In this document: positions 46,241 through 54,992 of the stretch, piece after piece | Position numbering within the stretch: the first letter of the stretch is position 1 | How the letters are laid out: every line of letters starts with the position of its first letter | NCBI RefSeq assembly: GCF_018728565.1 | Contig: NZ_JACSOI010000013.1 | Span: 1 to 59,788 of the forward strand | Direction of reading: 5' to 3' | Source: Zobellia russellii | GTDB lineage: Bacteria; Bacteroidota; Bacteroidia; Flavobacteriales; Flavobacteriaceae | Length of the DNA stretch: 59,788 bases | Notes under the pieces: model-generated | Seen by the model: only the letters and a program-made list of their open reading frames with translations | Databases searched by the model: none | What the model was told of the DNA's origin: nothing | Made by a program: the position numbers and the translations under genes

Positions 46241-46828
46241 ATGAAAATAGTAATTATAAATTACGGTGCAGGAAATATTCAGAGCATCAAATTCGCTATT
46301 AAGCGTTTGGGCTACGAAGCTGTTCTGAGTAGTGATGTAGAGGAGATTCAATCTGCTGATAAAGTTATTTTTCCCGGTGTAGGCGAGGCCAGTAGTGCCA
46401 TGACAAAATTGAGGGAAAGTGGTCTTGATAAGATAGTTCCAAATTTAAAACAACCTGTTTTAGGTATTTGTTTGGGAATGCAGCTTATGTGTCATTCTTC
46501 GGAAGAAGGCAACACCACCGGCTTAGGTATTTTTGATGTAGATGTGGTAAAGTTCAATAACGGGGTTAAAGTGCCGCAGATTGGTTGGAACCAGATAACA
46601 AATTTAAAGTCAGGGCTTTTCACAGGAATAGATGACAAAGAACACATTTATTTGGTACACAGTTTTTATGCACCATTATGTGAAGAAACCATAGCACAAT
46701 CTGAATACGGACTAAAATACAGCGCTGCATTGGCCAAGGATAATTTTTACGGCACCCAATTTCACCCGGAGAAAAGTAGTGGTGTAGGCGAAAGGATTCT
46801 GGAGAATTTTCTTAATCGTATTGATTAA
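46241..46828 (+). CDS. hisH: Imidazole glycerol phosphate synthase subunit HisH
   Basis: 195 residues. Class I glutamine amidotransferase with nucleophile Cys77 in GICLGMQLM, and His/Glu in FHPEKSSGVGERILENF. It supplies ammonia to HisF through a tunnel. 83 bp follow hisB and 159 bp, including a heptamer array, separate it from hisA. Confidence 0.95.
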   Translation: MKIVIINYGAGNIQSIKFAIKRLGYEAVLSSDVEEIQSADKVIFPGVGEASSAMTKLRESGLDKIVPNLKQPVLGICLGMQLMCHSSEEGNTTGLGIFDVDVVKFNNGVKVPQIGWNQITNLKSGLFTGIDDKEHIYLVHSFYAPLCEETIAQSEYGLKYSAALAKDNFYGTQFHPEKSSGVGERILENFLNRID

Positions 46829-46870
46829 TGAGTTTAGAGATTCTTATAATTAAACTGAAATTTATAGATT

Positions 46871-46966
46871 CTACTAACTACTAACTACTAACTACTAACT
46901 ACTAACTACTAACTACTAACTACTAACTACTAACTACTAACTACTAACTACTAACTACTAACTACT
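46871..46966. repeat. Heptanucleotide array (CTACTAA)13 between hisH and hisA
   Basis: Thirteen perfect tandem copies of CTACTAA (46871-46961) plus a five-base remnant, ending 21 bases before the hisA start codon. TAA recurs in all three plus-strand frames. A second array of the same unit starts at 59714, and both follow the bases ATT. Confidence 0.97.
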
Positions 46967-46987
46967 TAATACCTTTTATAAAAAAAT

Positions 46988-47755
46988 ATGAGAATAATAC
47001 CCGCAATAGATATCATAGATGGTAAGTGTGTACGTCTTTCAAAAGGAGATTACGACACCAAAAAAATATACAATGAGAATCCGTTAGAGGTAGCCAAGGC
47101 CTTTGAGGCACATGGTATTCAATATTTACATTTAGTAGATTTAGACGGCGCTAAGAGCAAGCATATTGTAAACCATAAAATTTTGGAACAAATAGCTTGT
47201 GGAACTACGTTGAATATAGATTTTGGAGGCGGACTCAAATCCGATGATGATTTGCGTATTGCGTTTGAGAGTGGTGCCAATCAGATAACCGGAGGGAGCA
47301 TTGCCGTTAAGGATAAGGAAACCTTTTCAGGCTGGATTCAGACCTATGGTGCCGAAAAAATTATTTTAGGTGCCGATGCCAAGGATGAAAAAGTAGCGGT
47401 TTCAGGCTGGCAGGAAGAATCTACGGAAGAATTGATTCCGTTTATTTCCGAGTATCAAGAAAAGGGAATCGCTTATGTAATCTGTACGGATATTTCCAAA
47501 GACGGTATGCTAGAAGGTCCTTCTTTCGACTTATATAAAAAGATTTTGGAAGAATGTAAGGTTAATATGAGCGAAGTTGGTGGAAATGTTACCCAAGGCC
47601 TAAAATTGATTGCAAGTGGCGGAATATCAACTTTTGATGAACTGCCAAGACTTGCCGAAATGGGTTGTGAGGGAACAATCATTGGTAAAGCTATTTATGA
47701 AAATAGAATCAGCTTAAAGCAGTTAGAGGATTTTATCCTGCAAATAAGAGGTTAA
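46988..47755 (+). CDS. hisA: Phosphoribosylformimino-5-aminoimidazole carboxamide ribotide isomerase HisA
   Basis: 255 residues. TIM barrel with [17 protein letters not shown] carrying the catalytic first Asp, [36 protein letters not shown], and a second catalytic Asp in [13 protein letters not shown]. An Amadori isomerase of the pathway. Confidence 0.96.
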   Translation: MRIIPAIDIIDGKCVRLSKGDYDTKKIYNENPLEVAKAFEAHGIQYLHLVDLDGAKSKHIVNHKILEQIACGTTLNIDFGGGLKSDDDLRIAFESGANQITGGSIAVKDKETFSGWIQTYGAEKIILGADAKDEKVAVSGWQEESTEELIPFISEYQEKGIAYVICTDISKDGMLEGPSFDLYKKILEECKVNMSEVGGNVTQGLKLIASGGISTFDELPRLAEMGCEGTIIGKAIYENRISLKQLEDFILQIRG

Positions 47756-47829
47756 TCTTAAAGGGAGTAAACTAATGAACGGAGGAGTAGAGGTTTTTGA
47801 AATCCTTTTCAAAGTTCAAATTTTAAAAT

Positions 47830-48585
47830 ATGTTAGCAAAACGAATAGTTCCTTGTTTGGATATAAAAGATGGTAGAACGGTAAAGGGCGTAAACTTTGT
47901 TGATTTACGTGATGCCGGAGACCCAGTTGAACTGGCCGAAATTTACAGTAGGGAAGGAGCCGATGAGCTTGTTTTCTTAGATATATCGGCCACGGAACAA
48001 AAACGTAAAACCTTGGCAGATTTGGTATACCGTGTGGCGGAAAAGGTTAATATTCCGTTTACTGTGGGTGGTGGAATTTCTTCGGTTGAGGATGTGGATA
48101 TTCTATTGCAGAATGGCGCGGATAAAGTATCCATTAATTCATCAGCGGTAAAAAATCCGCAATTGATCAATGACTTGGTTGCAAAATTTGGTTCGCAATG
48201 TATTGTGGTCGCCATTGATGCCAAACAAATTGATGGCGAATGGATTGTTCATTTAGTAGGCGGAAAAGTTCCAACCGAACGTAAATTGTTTGAATGGGCC
48301 AAAGAAGTTGAGGAACGTGGTGCAGGTGAAATTCTATTTACATCAATGGACCATGACGGTACCAAAGATGGTTTTGCCAACCAAGCTCTGAGTAAACTAA
48401 GTACGGAATTGAACATTCCTATAATTGCATCCGGAGGCGCAGGTAATATGCAGCATTTTACGGATACCTTTGTGGAGGGTAAAGCTGATGCGGCCCTTGC
48501 AGCCAGTGTTTTTCATTTTAAGGAAATCGGTATTAAAGATTTAAAAGAAGAATTAAAGGAAAACGGTATTCCGGTTCGGTTATAA
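47830..48585 (+). CDS. hisF: Imidazole glycerol phosphate synthase subunit HisF
   Basis: 251 residues. TIM barrel with [20 protein letters not shown] (catalytic Asp), [26 protein letters not shown] (second Asp), and [14 protein letters not shown]. It cyclises PRFAR using ammonia from HisH, releasing IGP and AICAR. Confidence 0.96.
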   Translation: MLAKRIVPCLDIKDGRTVKGVNFVDLRDAGDPVELAEIYSREGADELVFLDISATEQKRKTLADLVYRVAEKVNIPFTVGGGISSVEDVDILLQNGADKVSINSSAVKNPQLINDLVAKFGSQCIVVAIDAKQIDGEWIVHLVGGKVPTERKLFEWAKEVEERGAGEILFTSMDHDGTKDGFANQALSKLSTELNIPIIASGGAGNMQHFTDTFVEGKADAALAASVFHFKEIGIKDLKEELKENGIPVRL

Positions 48586-48613
48586 AGTTTTTGGCTGATA
48601 AAAAATTACAGTG

Positions 48614-49306
48614 ATGAAGAAAATAGGACTTATTGGAGGTATTACTTGGCAATCTACCCAGTTGTATTATGAGTTGTTAAATACCAAGGTAGCGGAGCTT
48701 CTAGGCGATAAAAATTCCTGTAGCTGCATTATTGAGTCCGTCAATTTTTCTGAAATATCTCATAAACAAGGTAAAGGCGATTGGGATTCGTTGCACGAAA
48801 AGATGTCCGATATAGCCATGGGATTACAAAATTCGGGAGCGGAAATACTTTTGATCTGTGCCAATACCATGCACCTGAGTGTCCCTAAAATAGAAGAGAA
48901 AATAGAAATACCGGTATTACATATTGCCGAAGTTGCAGGAGAAGCCGTTACATCTAAAGGGTGTAAAAAAGTACTGCTATTGGGAACCAAGTATACCATG
49001 GAGCTGGATTTCTATAAAGACATCTTGAAGAATAAGTTTGGTATAGAGGTATTGATTCCTTCAGCAGAAGACAGAGATACGGTTCATGGGGTAATTTATA
49101 ATGAGCTCGCTAAAGGAATCATTAGCGAGGAATCAAAAAATAAATATTTAGATATTATTGGCAAGGCCAAAAAAGAAGGCGCAGAAGGCGTAATTTTGGG
49201 TTGTACCGAAATACCGTTGTTGATACAGCAAAAGGACTGTGATATTGCGGTAATAGATACTACTTTGGAACATGCGTACGCCGCGGTAAATTTTGCCCTT
49301 GCTTAA
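48614..49306 (+). CDS. Aspartate/glutamate racemase family protein within the his operon
   Basis: 230 residues from ATG 48614. IGLIGGITWQSTQLYYELLN, the first catalytic Cys82 in ICANTMHLS, the second Cys197 in ILGCTEIPLLIQQ. These two Cys act in proton transfer in the family. It most resembles amino acid racemases that act on aspartate or glutamate. It lies between hisF and hisIE with 28 and 10 bases of spacing, so it is co-transcribed. A role in histidine synthesis is not established. Confidence 0.85.
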   Translation: MKKIGLIGGITWQSTQLYYELLNTKVAELLGDKNSCSCIIESVNFSEISHKQGKGDWDSLHEKMSDIAMGLQNSGAEILLICANTMHLSVPKIEEKIEIPVLHIAEVAGEAVTSKGCKKVLLLGTKYTMELDFYKDILKNKFGIEVLIPSAEDRDTVHGVIYNELAKGIISEESKNKYLDIIGKAKKEGAEGVILGCTEIPLLIQQKDCDIAVIDTTLEHAYAAVNFALA

Positions 49307-49316
49307 AACAAACAGA

Positions 49317-49916
49317 ATGAAAATAGATTTTAATAAAAACGAAGACGGACTAGTACCTGCTATAATTCAAGATGCAGTAACTAAGAATGTGTTGATGTTA
49401 GGTTATATGAATCAAGAGGCTTTTGATAAAACGCAAGAGATCAAAAAGGTAACCTTCTATAGCCGTACAAAAAAGCGTTTATGGACCAAGGGTGAGGAGA
49501 GCGGAAACTTTCTTGAGCTTGTTGATATCAAGAATGATTGTGATAATGATACGTTGTTGATTTCCGTTAAACCCATAGGGCCAACATGTCACACCGGTTC
49601 CGATACGTGTTGGAATGGAGAAAATACCTCAAACTTTGGTTTTTTCTCTCAGCTGGAAGAAGTTATTAAACAGCGTCGTGAGGCTTCGGATTCGAGTAAA
49701 TCATACGTTGCCTCTTTATTTGAAAAAGGCATTAACAAAATAGCCCAAAAGGTAGGGGAGGAAGCGGTGGAAACTGTAATAGAGGCCATGGATGATAACG
49801 ATGACCTCTTTTTATATGAAAGTGCCGATTTGCTTTTTCACTACCTAATGTTACTTCAGGCAAAAGGTTTTACCTTAAAAGACATAGAAGCAGAACTGGT
49901 AAAGCGACACAAATAG
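49317..49916 (+). CDS. hisI: Bifunctional phosphoribosyl-AMP cyclohydrolase/phosphoribosyl-ATP pyrophosphatase
   Basis: 199 residues from ATG 49317 (MKIDFNKNEDG); an upstream ATG-like CTG/ATG-poor extension to 49293 overlaps the racemase-family gene. PR-AMP cyclohydrolase part: GYMNQEAF, SRTKKRLWTKGEESG, and the Cys pair in TCHTGSDTCW. PR-ATP pyrophosphatase part: QKVGEEAVETVIEAMD and SADLLFHYLMLL. It catalyses steps two and three and ends the operon, 8 bases before the convergent DUF2807 gene. Confidence 0.96.
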   Translation: MKIDFNKNEDGLVPAIIQDAVTKNVLMLGYMNQEAFDKTQEIKKVTFYSRTKKRLWTKGEESGNFLELVDIKNDCDNDTLLISVKPIGPTCHTGSDTCWNGENTSNFGFFSQLEEVIKQRREASDSSKSYVASLFEKGINKIAQKVGEEAVETVIEAMDDNDDLFLYESADLLFHYLMLLQAKGFTLKDIEAELVKRHK

Positions 49917-49924
49917 TCGTTTTA

Positions 49925-50647
49925 CTAGTTCCTGTTTTTTAATTGCGAAGCCCCCTTTATGCGTTCGTGGTTAATGACAGCGGTACCTTTATAATTTAAA
50001 GTACTTGCCCCCGTCGCTTCCACGTTTATTGATTCCGTTGCGGTAAGAAAAGCTTCACTGGCACCGGAGAGGTCAATATCAAGTCGTTCAATTTCAAGGT
50101 CGTAATCCCGTAAATCACTACTTCCGGAGAGGTCTGCATGTAAAGATTTTACCTGTCCGTAAACATCGGCCTCAGAAGCTCCGCCCATATCAACATCAAG
50201 ATAGTCCGCTATAATTTCGCCGGTTATATCCGAAGCTCCTGAAAGTTCTATCTTTGCTCTTGTAATGTCCCAAGGGTTTTCAAGGGTTACACTTGCTGCC
50301 CCTGAAAGGTCAAATTCCGAAATGTTCTTAGCGGTTACAAATGCTTTTAAAGTAGGGTTGCCGGCAACTGTTGTGTACTTTTTTAACTTAATGATAAGCT
50401 CGTCTCCTTCTCGGGCCACCACAATACGTTCGTGTAGATTGTCATTCGCTTCAATTCTAATCTGTTCTTCTTCATCCGAAAAAGTAACGTAGACATCAAA
50501 GGCATTGGAAACCTTTAATTGATCATAATCGGAAATGGTCAAATCTTTGGTGGTGATTTCACCTGAAGCTTTTATGTGGTCATAATCACAGGAGGTTAAA
50601 ATTAGGCATACCATAGCCATGGCGATAAACATCGTTCTTGTTTTCAT
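49925..50647 (-). CDS. DUF2807 (head GIN domain) lipoprotein
   Basis: 240 residues. Lipobox LTSC (Cys20) after a signal peptide. The mature protein is a right-handed beta-helix-like repeat of short strands with recurring LSGASD/LSGSSDL motifs, the signature of DUF2807/GIN-domain proteins. Role unknown; thought to be surface or periplasmic adhesin-like or stress-related. Convergent with hisIE with only 8 bases between stops. Confidence 0.85.
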   Translation of the reverse strand: MKTRTMFIAMAMVCLILTSCDYDHIKASGEITTKDLTISDYDQLKVSNAFDVYVTFSDEEEQIRIEANDNLHERIVVAREGDELIIKLKKYTTVAGNPTLKAFVTAKNISEFDLSGAASVTLENPWDITRAKIELSGASDITGEIIADYLDVDMGGASEADVYGQVKSLHADLSGSSDLRDYDLEIERLDIDLSGASEAFLTATESINVEATGASTLNYKGTAVINHERIKGASQLKNRN

Positions 50648-50702
50648 TTTTGATTGATTTTAAGCTTGCTTTAGACCAAGCTGGTTGATGAATTGTACTG
50701 TT

Positions 50703-50897
50703 TTAGGCGTGGGTTAGACGCTCTTGTAGCTGCACCACGGGAATCCACTGAAAGTTGATGGGAGACCACTCTACTTCCACTGTGGAATTACTGGTGAAAT
50801 TGTTCTTAAGAAACACTTGATTGTTTTCACTGAATACGTGCTGTGTTTCGATTACGTCATGACAATGTGCGCAAATTCCTTTGTTCGTTGCTTTCAT
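50703..50897 (-). CDS. Small CxxCH protein coupled to a beta-barrel gene
   Basis: 64 residues. The N-terminus has CAHCHDVIETQHV, a Cys/His cluster that could bind zinc. The remainder (VFLKNNFTSNSTVEVEWSPI) is short and without motif. Its ATG overlaps the stop of the upstream beta-barrel gene (ATGA), which indicates translational coupling and supports it being real. No function is known to me. Confidence 0.55.
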   Translation of the reverse strand: MKATNKGICAHCHDVIETQHVFSENNQVFLKNNFTSNSTVEVEWSPINFQWIPVVQLQERLTHA

Positions 50898-51562
50898 TGG
50901 ATGTTCTTTTTATAGCGGTTTCTACCCATATTAAAAATACCCACTTTTATTCCTAGTCCGGCAGAGAAGCCGTTTATTCGGGTAGTACGTGTTGGGGGAA
51001 GTTCTATTCTACTGGAAAATCTATATTTTACGCCTGCTTCCAATTGCAGATACCGGGAGACATTAAAGAGGGCACTTATTCCTGGTTCGGCCACGAAGAC
51101 TACATCAAAATCGTCTTCGGTAAGTTCTTCTTCATAATCTTCATCATGAAAGTTATTTTCAATATAGCCTACACCACCGGCACCTACCAATAGCGGAAAT
51201 GAAAGGTTTACGCGCTTTTTGCTAAAAAAAATAGGCTCTAGATGAAGACCTCCGTAAGCTCCTATTAAATCTTCGTTGCGAGAAAGACTATTGTTAAATA
51301 CATCCTGTTCTGAATAAAGAAAGGTACCTGCAAAACCAACCTCAAATTGTTGGTTGGCCACATAGGCAACTTTTAATCCGCCGGTAAAAGAAGGTTCACC
51401 ATCTATTTCCCCGGCGCCAAGGTCAAGTCCCAAATAAACTCCATGTACCACATTATTGCGGTCGTTGAACTCTAGGTATTCGTCAGTTGCATCTTGTCCA
51501 AAACTTGAAAAGGTAACTCCTGATACAAGAAAAAGGAGACTCATTTTAAGTAGTTTCATCAC
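50894..51562 (-). CDS. Outer-membrane beta-barrel protein, small
   Basis: 222 residues. Signal peptide (cut near SSFGQ, residue 23), then alternating beta strands (GVYLGLDLGAGEI, GGLKVAYVANQQFEVGFAGT, LQLEAGVKYRFSSR and GFSAGLGIKVGIF) typical of small OmpW/OmpX-like or porin-family barrels. Start ATG 51562 or 51559. It is followed by the CxxCH protein in an overlap of four bases, so they are one unit. Confidence 0.7.
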   Translation of the reverse strand: MMKLLKMSLLFLVSGVTFSSFGQDATDEYLEFNDRNNVVHGVYLGLDLGAGEIDGEPSFTGGLKVAYVANQQFEVGFAGTFLYSEQDVFNNSLSRNEDLIGAYGGLHLEPIFFSKKRVNLSFPLLVGAGGVGYIENNFHDEDYEEELTEDDFDVVFVAEPGISALFNVSRYLQLEAGVKYRFSSRIELPPTRTTRINGFSAGLGIKVGIFNMGRNRYKKNIQ

Positions 51563-51635
51563 TGTTCGTTTTTCGATTGATTACCTAATAGACAACCGAA
51601 ACCCTAAAAAGTTGCATATAAAATGAATTTTTTTT

Positions 51636-51673
51636 GAAAAAAAAAATTTACATACATTAAAACAAATGTAAAT
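51636..51673 (-). terminator. A/T-rich intrinsic terminator for the HxlR gene
   Basis: ATTTACAT (51646-51653) and ATGTAAAT (51666-51673) are perfect arms with a 12-base loop. On the minus strand it is followed by a T run (the A tract 51636-51646). Confidence 0.6.
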
Positions 51674-51677
51674 AGGC

Positions 51678-51995
51678 TCATTTTCTTTGTTGATGGTCTT
51701 GTGCTCCCCATTCATCCAAACTCCTTAAAATACCTTCAAGGGATTTACCTCTTTCACTTAAATCATATTCCACCCGTGGGGGCACGACGGGAAAAATTTT
51801 ACGGTCAACAAGTCCATCTTTTTCTAATTCGCGTACTGTTTGGGTAAACATCTTATTGGAAATACCCGGCACTTTCTTTTGTAAAACTCCCGAACGCAAT
51901 GGGCCTTCTAAAAGATGAAACAATACTAAAGGTTTCCATTTGGTGCCTATTAAATTCATTGTATAATCTAAAGGACAGTATTTTGTTGAAATCAT
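51678..51995 (-). CDS. HxlR-family winged-helix regulator
   Basis: 105 residues. HxlR signature: Cys7 in KYCPLDYTMNLIGTKWKPLV, LRSGVLQKKVPGISNKMFTQ, and LEKDGLVDRKIF; PRVEYDLSERGKSL ends the winged helix. Such proteins often sense electrophiles or oxidants with the N-terminal Cys and control a divergent gene. Here the divergent gene is a VOC-family enzyme, with three GGTAA direct repeats between them. Confidence 0.92.
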   Translation of the reverse strand: MISTKYCPLDYTMNLIGTKWKPLVLFHLLEGPLRSGVLQKKVPGISNKMFTQTVRELEKDGLVDRKIFPVVPPRVEYDLSERGKSLEGILRSLDEWGAQDHQQRK

Positions 51996-52037
51996 ATTTT
52001 GTATTAACTATTTGTAAATCAATAATTAACCCTTTTT

Positions 52038-52094
52038 GGTAACTATAGTACTTTTAGGTAAGTTATTGTTGTTAAGGTAAATATAGTCTTAATT
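52038..52094. promoter_or_regulatory. Three 19-bp direct repeats, candidate HxlR operator
   Basis: GGTAA begins at 52038, 52057 and 52076, exactly 19 bp apart. Units 1 and 3 agree further: GGTAACTATAGTACTTTTA and GGTAAATATAGTCTTAATT. They fill the centre of the 119-bp divergent region between HxlR and VOC, where an operator would be. Confidence 0.55.
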
Positions 52095-52114
52095 TGTGCT
52101 ATAAAATATAAGTT

Positions 52115-52627
52115 ATGAATACAAATAGGGATTACCCCAAATCATTCTCACATATTGGAATTACCGTGCCTAAAATAGAAGAAGCAGTTAAATTTTATTC
52201 TGAAGTGATGGGCTGGTATGTAATTATGCCTCCATCTAAAGTAAAAAAAGAGGCGGATACAGCTATTGGTCAGATGTGTATAGATGTATTTGGTGAAGAT
52301 TGGGAAGAGTTTGAAATTGCACACATGTCTACTTCCGATGGTGTTGGGATAGAGTTGTTTTCCTTTCCGCATGGTGTAAAAGAAGCTCCGGAATTTAATC
52401 CGTTCAATACAGGCTTATTCCATTTTTGTATACAAGACCCTAATATTGAAGATTTGGTAACTAAAATTGTGGAGTATGGAGGTAAGCAACGTATGCCCAT
52501 ACGCTCTTATTACCCTAACGAAAAGCCATATAGGATGTGTTATGTAGAAGACCCGTTCGGTATAGTATTCGAAATATATACGCATAGTTATGAGCTTACG
52601 TATTCCTCTGGGGCGTACACTAGCTAG
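52115..52627 (+). CDS. VOC family protein (glyoxalase/dioxygenase fold)
   Basis: 170 residues. Metal-ligand pattern of the vicinal-oxygen-chelate fold: His in FSHIGITVPKIEEAVKFY, Glu in GIELFSF, His in LFHFCIQD and Glu in GIVFEIYTH. It may detoxify dicarbonyls or modify a small aromatic compound. It is divergent from HxlR, which likely regulates it. The substrate is not evident. Confidence 0.9.
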   Translation: MNTNRDYPKSFSHIGITVPKIEEAVKFYSEVMGWYVIMPPSKVKKEADTAIGQMCIDVFGEDWEEFEIAHMSTSDGVGIELFSFPHGVKEAPEFNPFNTGLFHFCIQDPNIEDLVTKIVEYGGKQRMPIRSYYPNEKPYRMCYVEDPFGIVFEIYTHSYELTYSSGAYTS

Positions 52628-52825
52628 AACTGTATGTGCATTTTGTAAAACGATTGGTTTGTTATCAAATCAATCGCTTTTTTGTAACTATATATGATTC
52701 ATTAAATACTATAAAAAACACCGTATAATTGATTTCTTGTTAACTTATAGCATCAATTTTTTAATTAATTTTTGCTTATAATCAGTCTGTTGCATCTGGT
52801 AACGGACATTAACCGACCAACCAAA

Positions 52826-53836
52826 ATGAAGATTATAGGTTCTTTTTCCAAACTTTTAACGGTAACTCTAGTATGGTTTTTATTCGCTTCTTTTATAGAA
52901 AACTCAGCCGATAATACAATTCTACCCAGTGAACCGCAAACATTGGAATTTAATGTAGACGGACTTTACTTTGCGGAGTTCTACGACTATATTTTTAGAG
53001 GACATTTTGAGGAAATCACCATGAAACGTGAGGATATGGAATTTCTTTTGATTTTTGGACAATATCTCAGGGCATATGGTGGTGGTTGTGCGGCATACTT
53101 GCCGAGTGACAAGGTTGAGATTATGGATCAGGTATGCGCCACAGAAGAAGTAACTAGAGACGGTTTTGGTACGGAAATCAGCCGGGTTTGCGTGCGTTAC
53201 GAGTGGGTGGGTTCAGGACTTTATGCACGTCCTGACTTGTACAAAGCTAAAATGGAGGTAGAGGGCATACAGCGTTCGGATGGTTTGCGCACAACCATGC
53301 AAATGATTCTAGACCCAAATGCCATGGGAAATTCTGTGGATATGATCCACAAGACAAAAGGACTTCAAAATGATATGGTTCAACTGTATAAATTGAATGC
53401 TTGTGATAGCCCGGGATTAAGACGCTTTGAAGAAAACCTGAAACGTTTCGCTTTAAACGAGGCTTCCATTCGAACAAAGGAAAGTAGTAAGTATACCGAG
53501 ATGAAGGCGTCTGGAGGCCCCACTGGTACTCAGAATTTCACAAAATTGGTAGATGACTTGGTGGGTGATCAGGCCGAAACCTGGGCGTTTAACCGCTATG
53601 TGGCGGGTAGTGTATCTGGGGTTACGGTATCTTCACGAGATGGTCAAGGCAGACCCACTCAGTTAAGTGCAGGTTATACTTATTCGGGTTTTAGCGGAAA
53701 TAGCAAGGGTTCGGTGCGTATTACTTTTGAAAACGGACTTCCCAAGTGTATCTATTTCTTTGATTTCCCCAGAAATTGCAAAACGCCCAATAGTAGTATT
53801 TCGGCCTCTTATGCCCAAGGGGATTATGCTGAGTAA
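52826..53836 (+). CDS. Exported protein of unknown function
   Basis: 336 residues from ATG 52826, chosen because it begins a signal peptide (KIIGSFSKLLTVTLVWFLFA); the frame is open to 52772. The mature part has seven Cys and a recurring YTYSGFSGNSKGSVRITF and TQLSAGY beta segment. No known family motif is visible. It is convergent with the DUF4097 gene across 67 bp, where a dispersed intergenic repeat sits. Confidence 0.6.
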   Translation: MKIIGSFSKLLTVTLVWFLFASFIENSADNTILPSEPQTLEFNVDGLYFAEFYDYIFRGHFEEITMKREDMEFLLIFGQYLRAYGGGCAAYLPSDKVEIMDQVCATEEVTRDGFGTEISRVCVRYEWVGSGLYARPDLYKAKMEVEGIQRSDGLRTTMQMILDPNAMGNSVDMIHKTKGLQNDMVQLYKLNACDSPGLRRFEENLKRFALNEASIRTKESSKYTEMKASGGPTGTQNFTKLVDDLVGDQAETWAFNRYVAGSVSGVTVSSRDGQGRPTQLSAGYTYSGFSGNSKGSVRITFENGLPKCIYFFDFPRNCKTPNSSISASYAQGDYAE

Positions 53837-53882
53837 TTTGTTTTTTTATAGTTCGAAAAGAAATCTCACTCAATTCTCACTA

Positions 53883-53906
53883 CTCAATACTAATCACTAA
53901 CCACTA
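53883..53906 (+). repeat. Dispersed intergenic repeat, copy 1
   Basis: A 24-base element beginning CTCAATACTAA and ending CTAACCACTA. It recurs as an inverted copy at 59580-59603 with 22 of 24 bases identical. Both copies contain the CTAA core of the heptamer arrays. Its last three bases form the stop codon of the DUF4097 gene. Confidence 0.7.
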
Positions 53907-54992
53907 TAGCTCCTTCAACAAAACCACTCCTTTATTTCCTGTAATAGAAATACGCCCTATTGGATTTTTACCGTAAGTGGCTTTAATTTCCCGTAGTTTC
54001 TTGCCTTTGTCCAGTATATGGGAGTCTACTTCGTAAAATGATTTAGGTAAACGCACCAAGCCTTCTTCTACCGTTGCCATAAATTGGTGGGGAAAGTCCG
54101 AAATGTTAAGACTTACTTCCGATGATTCTTGTTCAATGGCAATTTTACTACTAGGGTTTATGATGTTCTCCACTGAAAAATCCGATATTTTTAAAATCAG
54201 GTCAATGTCATTTGCTAACCGACCTAAGCGTAGGTTACTGAATTTAAGCATTCCGTACAACGTGTTTACTTCTTCAAGGTCTACTTCGTCTTTATTTGAA
54301 TAAAACTCTAAAGAACCAACCGTATGCAGGTCTATTTCACTCCCTGCACTGTTCAGTCGCATGGTTTTGGAATCGTCCATATCAAGTCCACCATTTTTCA
54401 GGTCCAGGTTGCCGTAATTAATATTTTTGGCCCTAAGTTTTCCGTATTTGATGACCACATCGGCTTTGTTCAGGTTGTCATTGATCCACATATCGCCATG
54501 CTGCACATCGGCTTTTAAAATACCGATCCAGTCTTCAATAAAAACATCACCAAACTTATTTATGATTTCCAGTTCAGCCTTTTCCGGCATATACACTTTG
54601 TAATCTATTTGAACATTACTTCGGTCAAAATCAAAAGGGTTGGCCTTATCAAAAAGGTTGGAAAAGAATCCCGAGCTGGTCTCACCAATTTCATAGCCCA
54701 TAGAAATAAAGTTTTCACTGTCCTTGATCACGGGACGTATGCGCTCCAAAAGTTCTTGGGCATTGTCTTTCTTTTTATGGGTAACCGTAATATTAACGGT
54801 AATGGAGACCTCGTTTTTTGTCCACCCATAGATGTTTACGTTGCCGTATTTATTATCTAAATGAACTTCACCTGCATTGGTAAACCCATATGTTTTTGTT
54901 ATTTTTTTAGACACCTTTTCCTGCGCCATGACCGGAAGGCCAAAGACTATCGCCGCAGCGAAAAGGAGCAGTTTTTTATAAATTGTATCCAT
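53904..54992 (-). CDS. DUF4097-like adhesin-type protein, exported
   Basis: 362 residues from ATG 54992; ATG 55004 is also possible. Signal peptide ends near VMAQ. The mature protein is made of short parallel beta segments (GNVNIYGWTKNEVSITVNIT, then EIINKFGDVFIEDWIG, LKADVQHGDMWIND, VVIKYGKLRAKNINYGNLDL), the DUF4097/GIN pattern. It overlaps the end of the anti-sigma-like gene, so three genes are one operon: sigma, anti-sigma, DUF4097. The role could be sensing or envelope stress output. Confidence 0.75.
   Translation of the reverse strand: MDTIYKKLLLFAAAIVFGLPVMAQEKVSKKITKTYGFTNAGEVHLDNKYGNVNIYGWTKNEVSITVNITVTHKKKDNAQELLERIRPVIKDSENFISMGYEIGETSSGFFSNLFDKANPFDFDRSNVQIDYKVYMPEKAELEIINKFGDVFIEDWIGILKADVQHGDMWINDNLNKADVVIKYGKLRAKNINYGNLDLKNGGLDMDDSKTMRLNSAGSEIDLHTVGSLEFYSNKDEVDLEEVNTLYGMLKFSNLRLGRLANDIDLILKISDFSVENIINPSSKIAIEQESSEVSLNISDFPHQFMATVEEGLVRLPKSFYEVDSHILDKGKKLREIKATYGKNPIGRISITGNKGVVLLKEL

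Noticed and set aside
46871-46966. CRISPR-like array
   Set aside because: The unit is 7 bp with no spacers and no cas genes nearby; it is a simple tandem repeat.
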